The notes beneath the pieces are model-generated. The model saw nothing but the letters and a program-made list of their open reading frames with translations. It was not told where the DNA came from and searched no databases. Position numbers and translations under genes: made by a program. A DNA stretch of 64,000 nt from Streptomyces abikoensis (lineage in GTDB: Bacteria; Actinomycetota; Actinomycetes; Streptomycetales; Streptomycetaceae): the NCBI RefSeq assembly GCF_014648775.1, contig NZ_BMRT01000006.1, forward strand, positions 344,036 through 408,035, in the 5' to 3' direction. Shown here piece after piece: positions 1-6,889 of this stretch. Numbering within the stretch: position 1 is the stretch's first letter; each line of letters begins with the position of its first letter.

Positions 1-147
1 GGGCTCTCCCCGCACACCGTCAACTACCACCTGCGGAAGGTCTTCCGGAAACTGGGCGTCGCCTCCCGCGTCGACCTGACCCGCGTCGTGCGCGGCGGCA
101 CCGGCAAGGCCCCCGGCCCCGCTCCCGCCCTGGCCCCACCGGCCTAG
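1..147 (+). CDS. LuxR-family transcriptional regulator, C-terminal fragment
   Basis: The left edge of the window cuts this gene. The 48 visible residues begin inside the recognition part of a LuxR/FixJ-type helix-turn-helix (GLSPHTVNYHLRKVFRKLG), a motif that normally sits at the C-terminus and binds DNA. A short Ala/Pro-rich tail and a TAG stop follow. The N-terminal sensory or ATPase part is outside the window, so the subclass (LAL/MalT type, response regulator or other) cannot be decided. The gene converges on the biosynthetic operon ending at 225, and a strong hairpin separates the two. A pathway-specific activator role for that operon is plausible from position only. Confidence 0.8.
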   Translation, partial: GLSPHTVNYHLRKVFRKLGVASRVDLTRVVRGGTGKAPGPAPALAPPA

Positions 148-187
148 AGGAAGAGGCCTGGACGGGGAAGACGGCCTGGACGCCGAC

Positions 188-222
188 GGCCGCACCGCCC
201 CCTGCCAGGGGGCGGTGCGGCC
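188..222. terminator. Bidirectional hairpin between convergent genes
   Basis: A perfect 15-bp inverted repeat (188-202 and 208-222) with a 5-nt loop lies between the luxR-type stop at 147 and the stop of the ubiX-like gene at 225. It has no U-tract, which is usual for Streptomyces terminators. Confidence 0.75.
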
Positions 223-224
223 GC

Positions 225-845
225 TCAGCCGGTCACCACGCCGGCCCGTGCGCCCTCCCGGCGGGCGGGCCCGGGCCCGTACCAGCGCCGGGCCTCGGTG
301 AGTTCGAGGCCGAACTGGTCCAGCGTCCTGGCCACGATGTGCGTCACGATGTCGGACACGCTCCGCGGCCGGTTGTAGAAGGCCGGCACCGGAGGGGCGA
401 TCACCGCGCCCATGCGCGTGAGCGCCAGCATGTTCTCCAAGTGGATCTCGGACAGCGGCAGCTCGCGCGGCACCAGCACCAGCCGCCGCCGCTCCTTGAG
501 CGTGACGTCGGCGGCCCGGTGCACCAGCCCGTCGCCGAACCCCGCCCGCACCGCGGCCAGGGTCTTCATGCTGCACGGCGCGATGACCATCCCGTCCGTG
601 GGATAGGAGCCGCTGGAGATGACCGCCGCCTGGTCGCCCGGCCCGTGGACGTGGTCGGCCAGCGCCGCCACCTCCGCCGCCTTCCAGTCGGTCTCCATCT
701 CCAGCGTCGCCCGCCCCCACTTGGTGAACACCAGATGGGTCTCGACGTCCAGCGACCGCAGGGCCTCCAGCAGCCGGATCCCGATCACCGAACCGGTTGC
801 CCCCGTGATCCCCACGACCAGTCGGCGTGCTCTCGGCTCAGCCAT
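225..845 (-). CDS. ubiX: UbiX-type flavin prenyltransferase
   Basis: Proteins of this family join a dimethylallyl group to FMN, making the prenyl-FMN cofactor used by UbiD decarboxylases. The 206-residue length fits UbiX/Pad1. Visible family features are the N-terminal nucleotide-binding GITGATGS stretch near residue 12, the PCSMKTLAA segment, and the C-terminal PPVPAFYNRP region. ATG at 845 is preferred; a GTG lies 9 bases upstream at 854. The start overlaps the stop of the ubiD-like gene by 8 bases, so the two are translationally coupled and almost certainly work as cofactor maker and user. It is the last gene of the leftward operon. Confidence 0.9.
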   Translation of the reverse strand: MAEPRARRLVVGITGATGSVIGIRLLEALRSLDVETHLVFTKWGRATLEMETDWKAAEVAALADHVHGPGDQAAVISSGSYPTDGMVIAPCSMKTLAAVRAGFGDGLVHRAADVTLKERRRLVLVPRELPLSEIHLENMLALTRMGAVIAPPVPAFYNRPRSVSDIVTHIVARTLDQFGLELTEARRWYGPGPARREGARAGVVTG

Positions 846-2280
846 GCGCGGCACCGGGGAAGCTGCGGGCGTGCCGCTCCCGCAGGGCGAAGGGCACGGT
901 GGCGTCGACGACCGTACGGCTCCCGGTCGCCTCCCGGCCGCGCGCGGCGGCCCACGCCTCCCCCTGCGAGGGGTCGAGCCCGACCCGGGGGAAGCCCGTG
1001 AAGTGCAGGGCGTCGGCGGACAGGTCCGCGCGCGTGGTGACGGCCCACAGCACGTCCTCGGCCGAGTCCGGCGCCACGTCCTCGTCGACCAGGACGACCA
1101 CCTTGGCGAACCGGTGCCGGTCCAGGACGTCCTTCGCCATCGCCCGCACCCGCTCGTCGTCCGCCGGGCCCGACTTGCGCACCTGGAGCACCAGCAGGAA
1201 CATCCCGCCGCCGGCGGGGGAGTAGTGGGCGTCGCGCAGCAGCTCGCCGCCCGCCCCCGACAGCCCCAGCGCCACCGCGCCCGCCAGCCCCAGGATCAGC
1301 GACTGCTCCCGGCCCGGCCCGATCACCGCCGGGAACACCGGCGCCTCACGGGACGTCACCGCCGTGACCGTGATCGCCGGAAGGGACTCCGCCGCGTTGC
1401 CGTCGTAGCCCAGCACCTCCGGCAGCGAGTGCCCAGGGGCCCGGCCCGGCAGCGCCTCCGGCGCGGTCGTCCCGTCGAAGTACCCCTCCAGGACGACCTC
1501 CGACTCGGCGAACACCGGCACCGGCTGGCTCACCGCCGGGGCCAGCGTCACCGGCCCGCCGGCCAGCGCGCCCGCCAGGGCCGTCTTGCTCGTGCCGGCG
1601 GGCAGGAAGTCGCTGCCCACCGCCGACGCCACCACCACGGCGGGCGGCGCGCCGAGGTTCACCGACACCGGCAGGCGCTCGCCCCGCTCCACCGCCTCGT
1701 GGTACATGGCCAGCAGCCGGCGGCTGGGCAGCATCCAGATCACCAGCTGGTTCCGGTCCCGGACGAGCATCCGGTGGACGGCCGTGGCCTCGCGGCCGGT
1801 GCGCGGATCGTGGGCGTACAGCAGCCCGGTGGTCAGGTACGGGCCGGCGTCGCGCTCGGTGGCCCACAGCGCGGGCAGCGCCCCGAGGTCGACGTCCTCG
1901 CCGCGCCGCACATGGGGGAAGGGCGAGCCCTCCAGGCGCTTGGGCTCCTCGCAGGCGGCGAGCAGCCGGGCGACGGTGTCCTCGTTGACGCGCCGGGGCA
2001 GGCCGGGCAGCCAGCGCCGCAGGCGCTCCGCGTCGCCGAACGCCCCGAGCACCACGGGCATTCCGGCGGCCGCGTCGGTGACGCGGGTGTACAGCGCGAT
2101 GTCCTCGGCGCGCGAGGAGGACGTGGCGGGGATGCCCGCGTGCCGCGCGGCGTAGTGCGCGGCGATCTCGTGCCGGGTGAGCGGCAGGTCGTAGGTGTGG
2201 TGGGCGTGCGGGTCCTCCTTCCGGGCCGCCGCGAGGGCGGCCCGGAAGGACAGGCCGGGAAGGCCGGGAAGCGCCGTCAT
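838..2280 (-). CDS. ubiD: UbiD-family prenyl-FMN-dependent (de)carboxylase
   Basis: This 480-residue protein matches the UbiD family in length and layout. UbiD enzymes reversibly decarboxylate alpha,beta-unsaturated or (hetero)aromatic acids with prenyl-FMN. Visible features include a VNLGAPPAVVVAS segment, the ESEVVLEGYFDG stretch, and a C-terminal half with VVLVDEDVAPDSAEDVLWAV, a region that carries metal-binding and catalytic acids in UbiD proteins. ATG at 2280 follows a GGGGAGAG ribosome site; the open frame runs further upstream without a better start. It lies 19 bases after the flavin monooxygenase gene and overlaps ubiX. Substrate is unknown. Family members include a pyrrole-2-carboxylate decarboxylase, relevant because the operon also has a prolyl-carrier-dehydrogenase-like enzyme. 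Confidence 0.88.
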   Translation of the reverse strand: MTALPGLPGLSFRAALAAARKEDPHAHHTYDLPLTRHEIAAHYAARHAGIPATSSSRAEDIALYTRVTDAAAGMPVVLGAFGDAERLRRWLPGLPRRVNEDTVARLLAACEEPKRLEGSPFPHVRRGEDVDLGALPALWATERDAGPYLTTGLLYAHDPRTGREATAVHRMLVRDRNQLVIWMLPSRRLLAMYHEAVERGERLPVSVNLGAPPAVVVASAVGSDFLPAGTSKTALAGALAGGPVTLAPAVSQPVPVFAESEVVLEGYFDGTTAPEALPGRAPGHSLPEVLGYDGNAAESLPAITVTAVTSREAPVFPAVIGPGREQSLILGLAGAVALGLSGAGGELLRDAHYSPAGGGMFLLVLQVRKSGPADDERVRAMAKDVLDRHRFAKVVVLVDEDVAPDSAEDVLWAVTTRADLSADALHFTGFPRVGLDPSQGEAWAAARGREATGSRTVVDATVPFALRERHARSFPGAAHG

Positions 2281-2299
2281 GATGTCTCTCCCCGCCCCG

Positions 2300-3538
2300 T
2301 CACCGGACGGCCGGTTCCGGGAGGATCTCCCGGCGGGCCGCCTCGGGCTCGTGCCACCAGGGGTCCAGACCCGGCGGGTTGTTGAAGCCCTCCGCGATCC
2401 GGCTCGCCAGCCCGGGCTGCCGCTGGGCGGCGTCGAGCAGGTCCACCACATGGGCGGGCGCCGGGGGCAGCAGACCGTTGGTCCAGCGCGTGACGTGCCG
2501 CGCGTACTCCCAGAACCGCTCGAACGTGGCCGTCATCCACTCGGCGTCGAAGGGCTCGTCCCCGTGCGCGAGGATCTCCCGCAGGTAGACGTCGGCGCAC
2601 TTGGCGGCGCTGTTGGAGCCCTGGCCGGTCAGCGGGTCGTTGACGACGAGGACGTCGGCGACGCCCAGGACCCGCCGGCCCGAGGGCAGGGTGGCGACCG
2701 GCTTGCGCACGGTCGGCGTCAGCCGCCCGGCGAGCACGCCGCCCGGGTCGGTGAGCACCGCGGCGGCGGCCCGCTCGGCCTCCCAGGGCAGGAACTCGGC
2801 GAGCAGCTTCTTGGTGACGTCCAGGTGCTCCTCGGGGGAGCGGACGTCCGCGAAGGCGTCCAGGGGGCCGCCGGGCACGCCGTTGAGGAACAGGCAGTCG
2901 CAGGGGCCGCTCTTCGTCAGCGCCGGGACGATGAAGTACTCGCCGACGCCCGGTATGAGGCTGGCCGAGCAGGCGACGAAGGAGTCGCGGGGGCGCAGGC
3001 CGTGGACGTAGGAGACGGCCGCGACGCGCTGCGGGGCGGTGAACGGCGAGCGTTCCGCGTCGCGTTCGAAGATCCCGGCGATCTCGCCCTTGCCGGCGGC
3101 GACGAGGACGAGGTCGTGGCTCGCGGCCAGCTCCTCCAGCTCGGCCACGCCCGCCTCGGCGATCCGCAGCTCGCCTCCGGCGGCCGTGAACTCCTCCAGC
3201 CAGGCGGCGACCTTGACGCGCTGGTCGACCGACTGGCCCGGAGCCGCGAGCCGGGCCTCGAAGTCGATGGCCTTGACGGCGCCGGGGGCCACGGTGAAGG
3301 ACAGGCCCTCGATGGCGGGCGCCTCGCCCCGCCAGTGGTCCAGGCCCAGGCGGCGCTCGGTCTCCAGGGCGTCGGCGAACATGATCTGCGTGGACATCAC
3401 CCGGCCGTCGAGGACCTGCCGCGCGGTCCTGTTGGAGACGAGGGTGACGTGATGGCCGGAGCGGCGCAGGCCGAGGGCGAGCTGCAGGCCCGCCTGGCCC
3501 GCCCCCACGACGGCGATCGACCGCGTGCTGTGCTTCAT
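2300..3538 (-). CDS. Styrene/indole monooxygenase-like flavoprotein (StyA family)
   Basis: The 412-residue protein resembles the oxygenase component of two-component styrene/indole monooxygenases (group E flavoproteins; StyA is about 415 residues). It has an N-terminal FAD dinucleotide fold with GAGQAG at residues 12-17 followed by LQLALGLRRSGHHVTLVS. The StyA-like phrases LVLVAAGKGEI, FERDAERSPFTAPQR and DPLTGQGSNSAAKCADVY are also visible. Such enzymes epoxidise alkenes or indoles, or oxidise sulfides, with FADH2 supplied by a separate reductase; a flavin reductase gene opens this operon at 8973. The start ATG at 3538 overlaps the SMR gene's stop in an ATGA. Substrate is not predictable from sequence. 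Confidence 0.85.
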   Translation of the reverse strand: MKHSTRSIAVVGAGQAGLQLALGLRRSGHHVTLVSNRTARQVLDGRVMSTQIMFADALETERRLGLDHWRGEAPAIEGLSFTVAPGAVKAIDFEARLAAPGQSVDQRVKVAAWLEEFTAAGGELRIAEAGVAELEELAASHDLVLVAAGKGEIAGIFERDAERSPFTAPQRVAAVSYVHGLRPRDSFVACSASLIPGVGEYFIVPALTKSGPCDCLFLNGVPGGPLDAFADVRSPEEHLDVTKKLLAEFLPWEAERAAAAVLTDPGGVLAGRLTPTVRKPVATLPSGRRVLGVADVLVVNDPLTGQGSNSAAKCADVYLREILAHGDEPFDAEWMTATFERFWEYARHVTRWTNGLLPPAPAHVVDLLDAAQRQPGLASRIAEGFNNPPGLDPWWHEPEAARREILPEPAVR

Positions 3539-3960
3539 TGCTTGGCTGTCCTTTCCGGTTCCACGGATTCCGGCCGGCCGGCCGTGTCGTCCGCCGCCTG
3601 GTCCGCCTCGGGGGTGCTCTCCGTCGTCATGTGGAGGCCCAGTACGCCGCCGATGATCGCCACGAGGCACACGACCTTGCCGACGGTGATGCTCTCGCCG
3701 AACAGCAGGGCCCCGAAGACCACCGCGCCCACCGAGCCGATGCCGGTCCAGACGGTGTAGCCGATGCCGACGTCGAGCGTCCTGAGCGCGAGGCTCAGCA
3801 GGTACACCCCGCCGCCGCCCGCCACCGCGGTGATCAGCGACGGCACGAGGCGGGTGAAGCCCTCGTTGGCGGCGGAGCTCAGGGCGAAGACGATCTCGAA
3901 GGCGGCCGCGATCAGCAGGAGCGTCCACGCCTTCGCGCTCTCGGTGCGTCGTTCGCCCAT
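3535..3960 (-). CDS. Small multidrug resistance (SMR) family transporter, long subunit
   Basis: The 141-residue protein has the four hydrophobic helices of SMR/EmrE proteins. The glutamate of the first helix, which carries protons and substrate, is seen in AAAFEIVFALS, and the loop motif LALRTLDVGIGYTVWTGIG is present. A hydrophilic acidic tail of about 35 residues follows the last helix and makes it longer than usual. It overlaps its neighbour SMR gene by one base and the monooxygenase gene by four, so the pair probably forms a heterodimeric proton-driven exporter, as EbrAB or YkkCD do. In this operon it would export the product or a toxic, probably cationic, intermediate. Confidence 0.9.
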   Translation of the reverse strand: MGERRTESAKAWTLLLIAAAFEIVFALSSAANEGFTRLVPSLITAVAGGGGVYLLSLALRTLDVGIGYTVWTGIGSVGAVVFGALLFGESITVGKVVCLVAIIGGVLGLHMTTESTPEADQAADDTAGRPESVEPERTAKQ

Positions 3961-4280
3961 CAGGCCGCCCCCATCGACTTGAGGCCGACCACGCCGCCGA
4001 TGATGGCGGCGAAGCACAGCAGCTTGGCGGGCGTGATCTTCTCCTTGAAGATCACGGCACCGAGGACGACCGTGCCCAGGGCGCCCACGCTCGTCCAGAT
4101 CGTGTAGCCGACGCTCACGTCCAGCGTGCGCAGGGCGAGGCTGATGAAGTAGATGCCGCCGACGATGCCGACCAGGGTGATCAGCGAGATCCACAGGCGG
4201 GTGAAGCCCTTGGAGGCGTTCGCGCCGAGAGCGAAGACGATCTCGAAGGCGATGGCGATGAGAAGGTAGATCCAGGCCAT
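3960..4280 (-). CDS. Small multidrug resistance (SMR) family transporter, short subunit
   Basis: This 106-residue SMR protein has standard length and four transmembrane helices. It shows MAWIYLLIAIAFEIVFALG with the key glutamate of helix 1, the signature LALRTLDVSVGYTIWTSVG, and a conserved last helix ending AAIIGGVVGLKS. It is clearly paralogous to the adjacent gene, and the stop/start overlap of one base indicates coupled translation and a paired SMR exporter. ATG at 4280 is the only sensible start. Confidence 0.92.
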   Translation of the reverse strand: MAWIYLLIAIAFEIVFALGANASKGFTRLWISLITLVGIVGGIYFISLALRTLDVSVGYTIWTSVGALGTVVLGAVIFKEKITPAKLLCFAAIIGGVVGLKSMGAA

Positions 4281-4336
4281 GGAGTGGTGACTTCCGGGTG
4301 GTTTCCGGGTGTTTCCGGGTGGTTTTTCGGGGCGGT

Positions 4337-5029
4337 CTACGGTGCGGGGACGGGCGCCTCGTCGGCGAGCGAACCGCTGCCGGAGATCGCGGCCCCGGCG
4401 GCCCCGTCGGCGAACATGCAGGGGTGCTTGGCGCGCATGCGCGCCATCAGCCGCTCGTACGGCACGTCGGCGTGGTCGCCGTAGTCCGTGAGGAACTCCA
4501 TCTGCCCCCCGCCCTGGGCGTCGTAGGGGTGGTACACGCTGTCGGCGGTGCCGTCGAACTCCAGCGGCGTCATCCCGTACAGGCGGCACAGCAGGCCGTT
4601 GAAGACCGGGGTGACGCGCAGCCAGCGGCCGTCGAGGCGGACGGAGACCAGGCCGTGGTGGAAGACCTCGCCGCCCACCATGCGCCGCAGCCGCTCCGAG
4701 GCCAGGTGGTTGCGCACGTCCGCGTAGACCAGCCGGCTGGGGACGCCGACCGAGCGGACCGCCGCCGCGTAGAGCACGGACTTGTGGAGGCAGAAGCCCT
4801 TTCCGGCGCGGGCCACCGAGCTCGCCCGCAGCGCGGCGCGCTCCAGGCTGGTGCCGTAGACCTCGTAGTCGACGCCGTCGCGCACGGCGTAGTAGAGCCG
4901 GACGGCCTTCCCGGCGGCGGTGGTCTCCTCGAGGGCCCCGGACCGCGCGACGAAGTCGCGGACCTCCGGGGAGTCGTGGTCGAGGAATTCGGTGGGACGC
5001 AGAAGTTCCGCGAAGTCTGGTGTGCTCAT
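4337..5029 (-). CDS. Transglutaminase-like domain protein
   Basis: The 230-residue protein has the papain-like core of transglutaminase-fold enzymes. The probable nucleophile is Cys80 in GKGFCLHKSVLYAAAVRSVGVPSRL. The catalytic His is 124 or 125 in VFHHGLVSVRLDGRW. The usual Asp of the Cys-His-Asp triad is not obvious; the aligned stretch reads RVTPVFN. Known relatives in secondary metabolism (AdmF of andrimid) form amide bonds using carrier-bound acyl groups, so condensation or release of a carrier-bound intermediate is a reasonable inference; proteolysis is the alternative. ATG at 5029 has GAGG five bases upstream; a TTG lies at 5038. It sits five bases after the dehydrogenase gene. Confidence 0.8.
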   Translation of the reverse strand: MSTPDFAELLRPTEFLDHDSPEVRDFVARSGALEETTAAGKAVRLYYAVRDGVDYEVYGTSLERAALRASSVARAGKGFCLHKSVLYAAAVRSVGVPSRLVYADVRNHLASERLRRMVGGEVFHHGLVSVRLDGRWLRVTPVFNGLLCRLYGMTPLEFDGTADSVYHPYDAQGGGQMEFLTDYGDHADVPYERLMARMRAKHPCMFADGAAGAAISGSGSLADEAPVPAP

Positions 5030-5034
5030 CGTCC

Positions 5035-6171
5035 TCAAAGACCCATCGTGGTGGCGATGCGGGAGTACTGGATGTCGGTGGTGCCCGAGTAGATCGTTCC
5101 GGCGACGGCGTTGCGCAGGTCCTGCTCCAGGCCGTACTCGGCCATGTAGCCGTAGCCGCCGAAGGTCTGCACGGCCGCGACGGCGGAGGCCAGATTGCCC
5201 TCGCTGGCCAGGAGCTTGGCGGTGGCGACCTCCACCGTGGCGTCCTCGCCCGCCTCGACCTTCCGCGCCGCCTCGTACAGGGCGGTCCGGGCGGTGTCGG
5301 TGGCGACGCGCATCCGCGCGATCCGGTGGGCCACGGCCTGGTGGGAGCCGATCGGCCTGCCGAACTGCTCACGGGTGCGGGCGTATTCGACCACGCGCTC
5401 CAGGCGGGCCCGCATCTCGCCGACGTTCACGACGAAGGAGCACAGGACCTCCCACTTCATCACGTGGTCGAAGACGACGAAGCCCGTGCCGACGCGGCCG
5501 ATGACGTTCTCCAGGGGCACCCGGCAGTCGTCGAAGAACAGCTCGGAGAGCGGGGAGGTGCGCAGGCCCATCTTCGCCATCGGACCGCCCACCGTCAGGC
5601 CGGGCCGGTCGCGTTCGACGACGACGGCCGTGATCCCGAAGGGGCTGCCGCGCTCGCCCGTCGAGACGTACACGACGAACACATCGGCTATGGGGCCGTT
5701 GGTGACGAACGCCTTGTTGCCGTTGAGGACGAGGTGGCCGTCCTCGACCCGGCCCGTGGTGCGCAGGGAGAGCATGTCCGAGCCGGCCTCCGGCTCGGAG
5801 ATCGCGTGGGCGCCGATCACCTCGCCCGCGCACACCGCCGGCAGGAACCGCTCCTTGAGCGCGGGCGAGCCGAAGCGCTGGATCGGCACACCGGTGCTCA
5901 CCATGTGCGTGGTCGCCGAGAAGCTCAGGCCCGCGTCGCGGCATGCCTGACCGAGGCCCTCCAGGACGTACAGGGTGGTGGTGAGGGACTGGCCCAGGCC
6001 GCCCCAGCGCTCCTCGAAGGGCAGCCGGAACAGGTCCGACTCGCGCAGCAGCTTCCAGTTGTCGTGCGAGAACTCGCCCGTGCGGTCGCGCTCCAGGTGC
6101 CCCTCGCCGAGCCGTTCGCCCAAGGCCGCGATCGCGGCCCGCAGTTCTCGCTGATCTTCCGACCAGTGCAT
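5035..6171 (-). CDS. Acyl-carrier-protein dehydrogenase of the prolyl-carrier (PltE/RedW) type
   Basis: The 378-residue protein has the full acyl-CoA dehydrogenase fold: N-terminal helical domain, FAD-contacting AHAISEPEAGSDM at 121-133, and C-terminal REQFGRPIG and FGGYGYMAEYG. The usual catalytic Glu of the last motif is Ser362 (YSGTTDIQ), while Glu241 in VMKWEVL occupies the position used by isovaleryl-CoA dehydrogenase. As I recall the family, this combination and the FVTNGPIADVFVVY phrase match the enzymes that oxidise carrier-bound proline to pyrrole-2-carboxyl thioester (PltE, RedW, CloN3). With the adenylation and carrier genes in the same operon, the substrate is probably an aminoacyl-carrier rather than a CoA ester. 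Confidence 0.88.
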   Translation of the reverse strand: MHWSEDQRELRAAIAALGERLGEGHLERDRTGEFSHDNWKLLRESDLFRLPFEERWGGLGQSLTTTLYVLEGLGQACRDAGLSFSATTHMVSTGVPIQRFGSPALKERFLPAVCAGEVIGAHAISEPEAGSDMLSLRTTGRVEDGHLVLNGNKAFVTNGPIADVFVVYVSTGERGSPFGITAVVVERDRPGLTVGGPMAKMGLRTSPLSELFFDDCRVPLENVIGRVGTGFVVFDHVMKWEVLCSFVVNVGEMRARLERVVEYARTREQFGRPIGSHQAVAHRIARMRVATDTARTALYEAARKVEAGEDATVEVATAKLLASEGNLASAVAAVQTFGGYGYMAEYGLEQDLRNAVAGTIYSGTTDIQYSRIATTMGL

Positions 6172-6249
6172 CAGGTATCGACCTTCTCGGTGTGGTCCGG
6201 ACGGGGAGGCCGGAGGGGAGAAGTGCCCGGCCTCCCGTCCACGGGCGCT

Positions 6250-6627
6250 CTAGTAGTGGGAGAAGCCGCTCTCGTCGAGGCTGTGCACCTCGTCGCCCCG
6301 CAGCGGCGGGTTGAAGACGCTGATCAGGTGGAGATCGGTGTCGGGATCGGCGATGAGGAAGTGGGCGTCGTGCTCGTCGAGGGCGTAGAGCACGCCGGGC
6401 TCGATGGTGAGGCTCTTCGAGCCGTCGGCGCTGACGACCTCGCCCCGGCCGCTGATGCAGTAGCAGGCCTCCAGGTGGCGGCGGTACTGCAGCCGGGACT
6501 TGGTGCCGGCCCGGACGAGCGTGTCGGCCACGGTGAATCCCATGCCGTCGGACTCGGTCAGCAGCCTGCTGCTGCGCCCGTTCCCCCACTCGACGGTCTG
6601 GACCTTGTCCTTCTCACGCGTGAACAT
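6250..6627 (-). CDS. Ectoine synthase (EctC)-like cupin
   Basis: The 125-residue single-cupin protein aligns over its whole length with L-ectoine synthase, which cyclises N-gamma-acetyl-diaminobutyrate by water loss. Metal ligands known in EctC (Glu57, Tyr85, His93) appear with identical spacing as Glu53, Tyr81 and His89. Tyr48, His51, and the FNPPLRGDEVH end (Phe105, Pro107, Gly111, Glu113, His115) also match remembered active-site positions; the position equal to Asn38 of EctC is Ala34. No ectA, ectB or ectD is nearby. It overlaps the carrier-protein gene by 14 bases, so it probably performs a related cyclodehydration in this pathway. A true ectoine synthase role is less likely. Confidence 0.87.
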   Translation of the reverse strand: MFTREKDKVQTVEWGNGRSSRLLTESDGMGFTVADTLVRAGTKSRLQYRRHLEACYCISGRGEVVSADGSKSLTIEPGVLYALDEHDAHFLIADPDTDLHLISVFNPPLRGDEVHSLDESGFSHY

Positions 6628-6883
6628 GGTGGCTCCTCGTCTCTTCGAAAGCGGTGACGAACGCGTCGATGGCGTTCACGGAACGGAAGTCGCCGGGGGT
6701 GATCTCGACCTGGTCGAGCGGGACGCCGTAACGGGTGGTGACCCAGTTGACGACCCGGACCACCTGAAGGCTGTCGATCACGCCCGTCGCCAGCAGGTCG
6801 TAGTCGGGATCGAGCTGATCGGCGCTCAGGTCCGGCAGGAACTCCGAGATCAGGAAGCGCTTGATTTCCGCGGGGCGGTTCAT
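6614..6883 (-). CDS. Acyl/peptidyl carrier protein
   Basis: This 89-residue helical protein is a free-standing carrier protein. The phosphopantetheine attachment site is Ser38 in ATGVIDSLQVVRVV, followed by the usual helix III region. The length is typical of discrete ACP/PCP proteins. It lies six bases downstream of the adenylation gene and overlaps the EctC-like gene, so it is almost certainly the partner of both the adenylation enzyme and the dehydrogenase. Phosphopantetheinyl transferase must come from elsewhere in the genome. Confidence 0.92.
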   Translation of the reverse strand: MNRPAEIKRFLISEFLPDLSADQLDPDYDLLATGVIDSLQVVRVVNWVTTRYGVPLDQVEITPGDFRSVNAIDAFVTAFEETRSHHVHA

Positions 6884-6889
6884 GCCCTG

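Noticed and set aside
6250..6627. Ectoine biosynthesis operon
   Set aside because: ectA, ectB and ectD are absent; the gene overlaps a carrier-protein gene instead.
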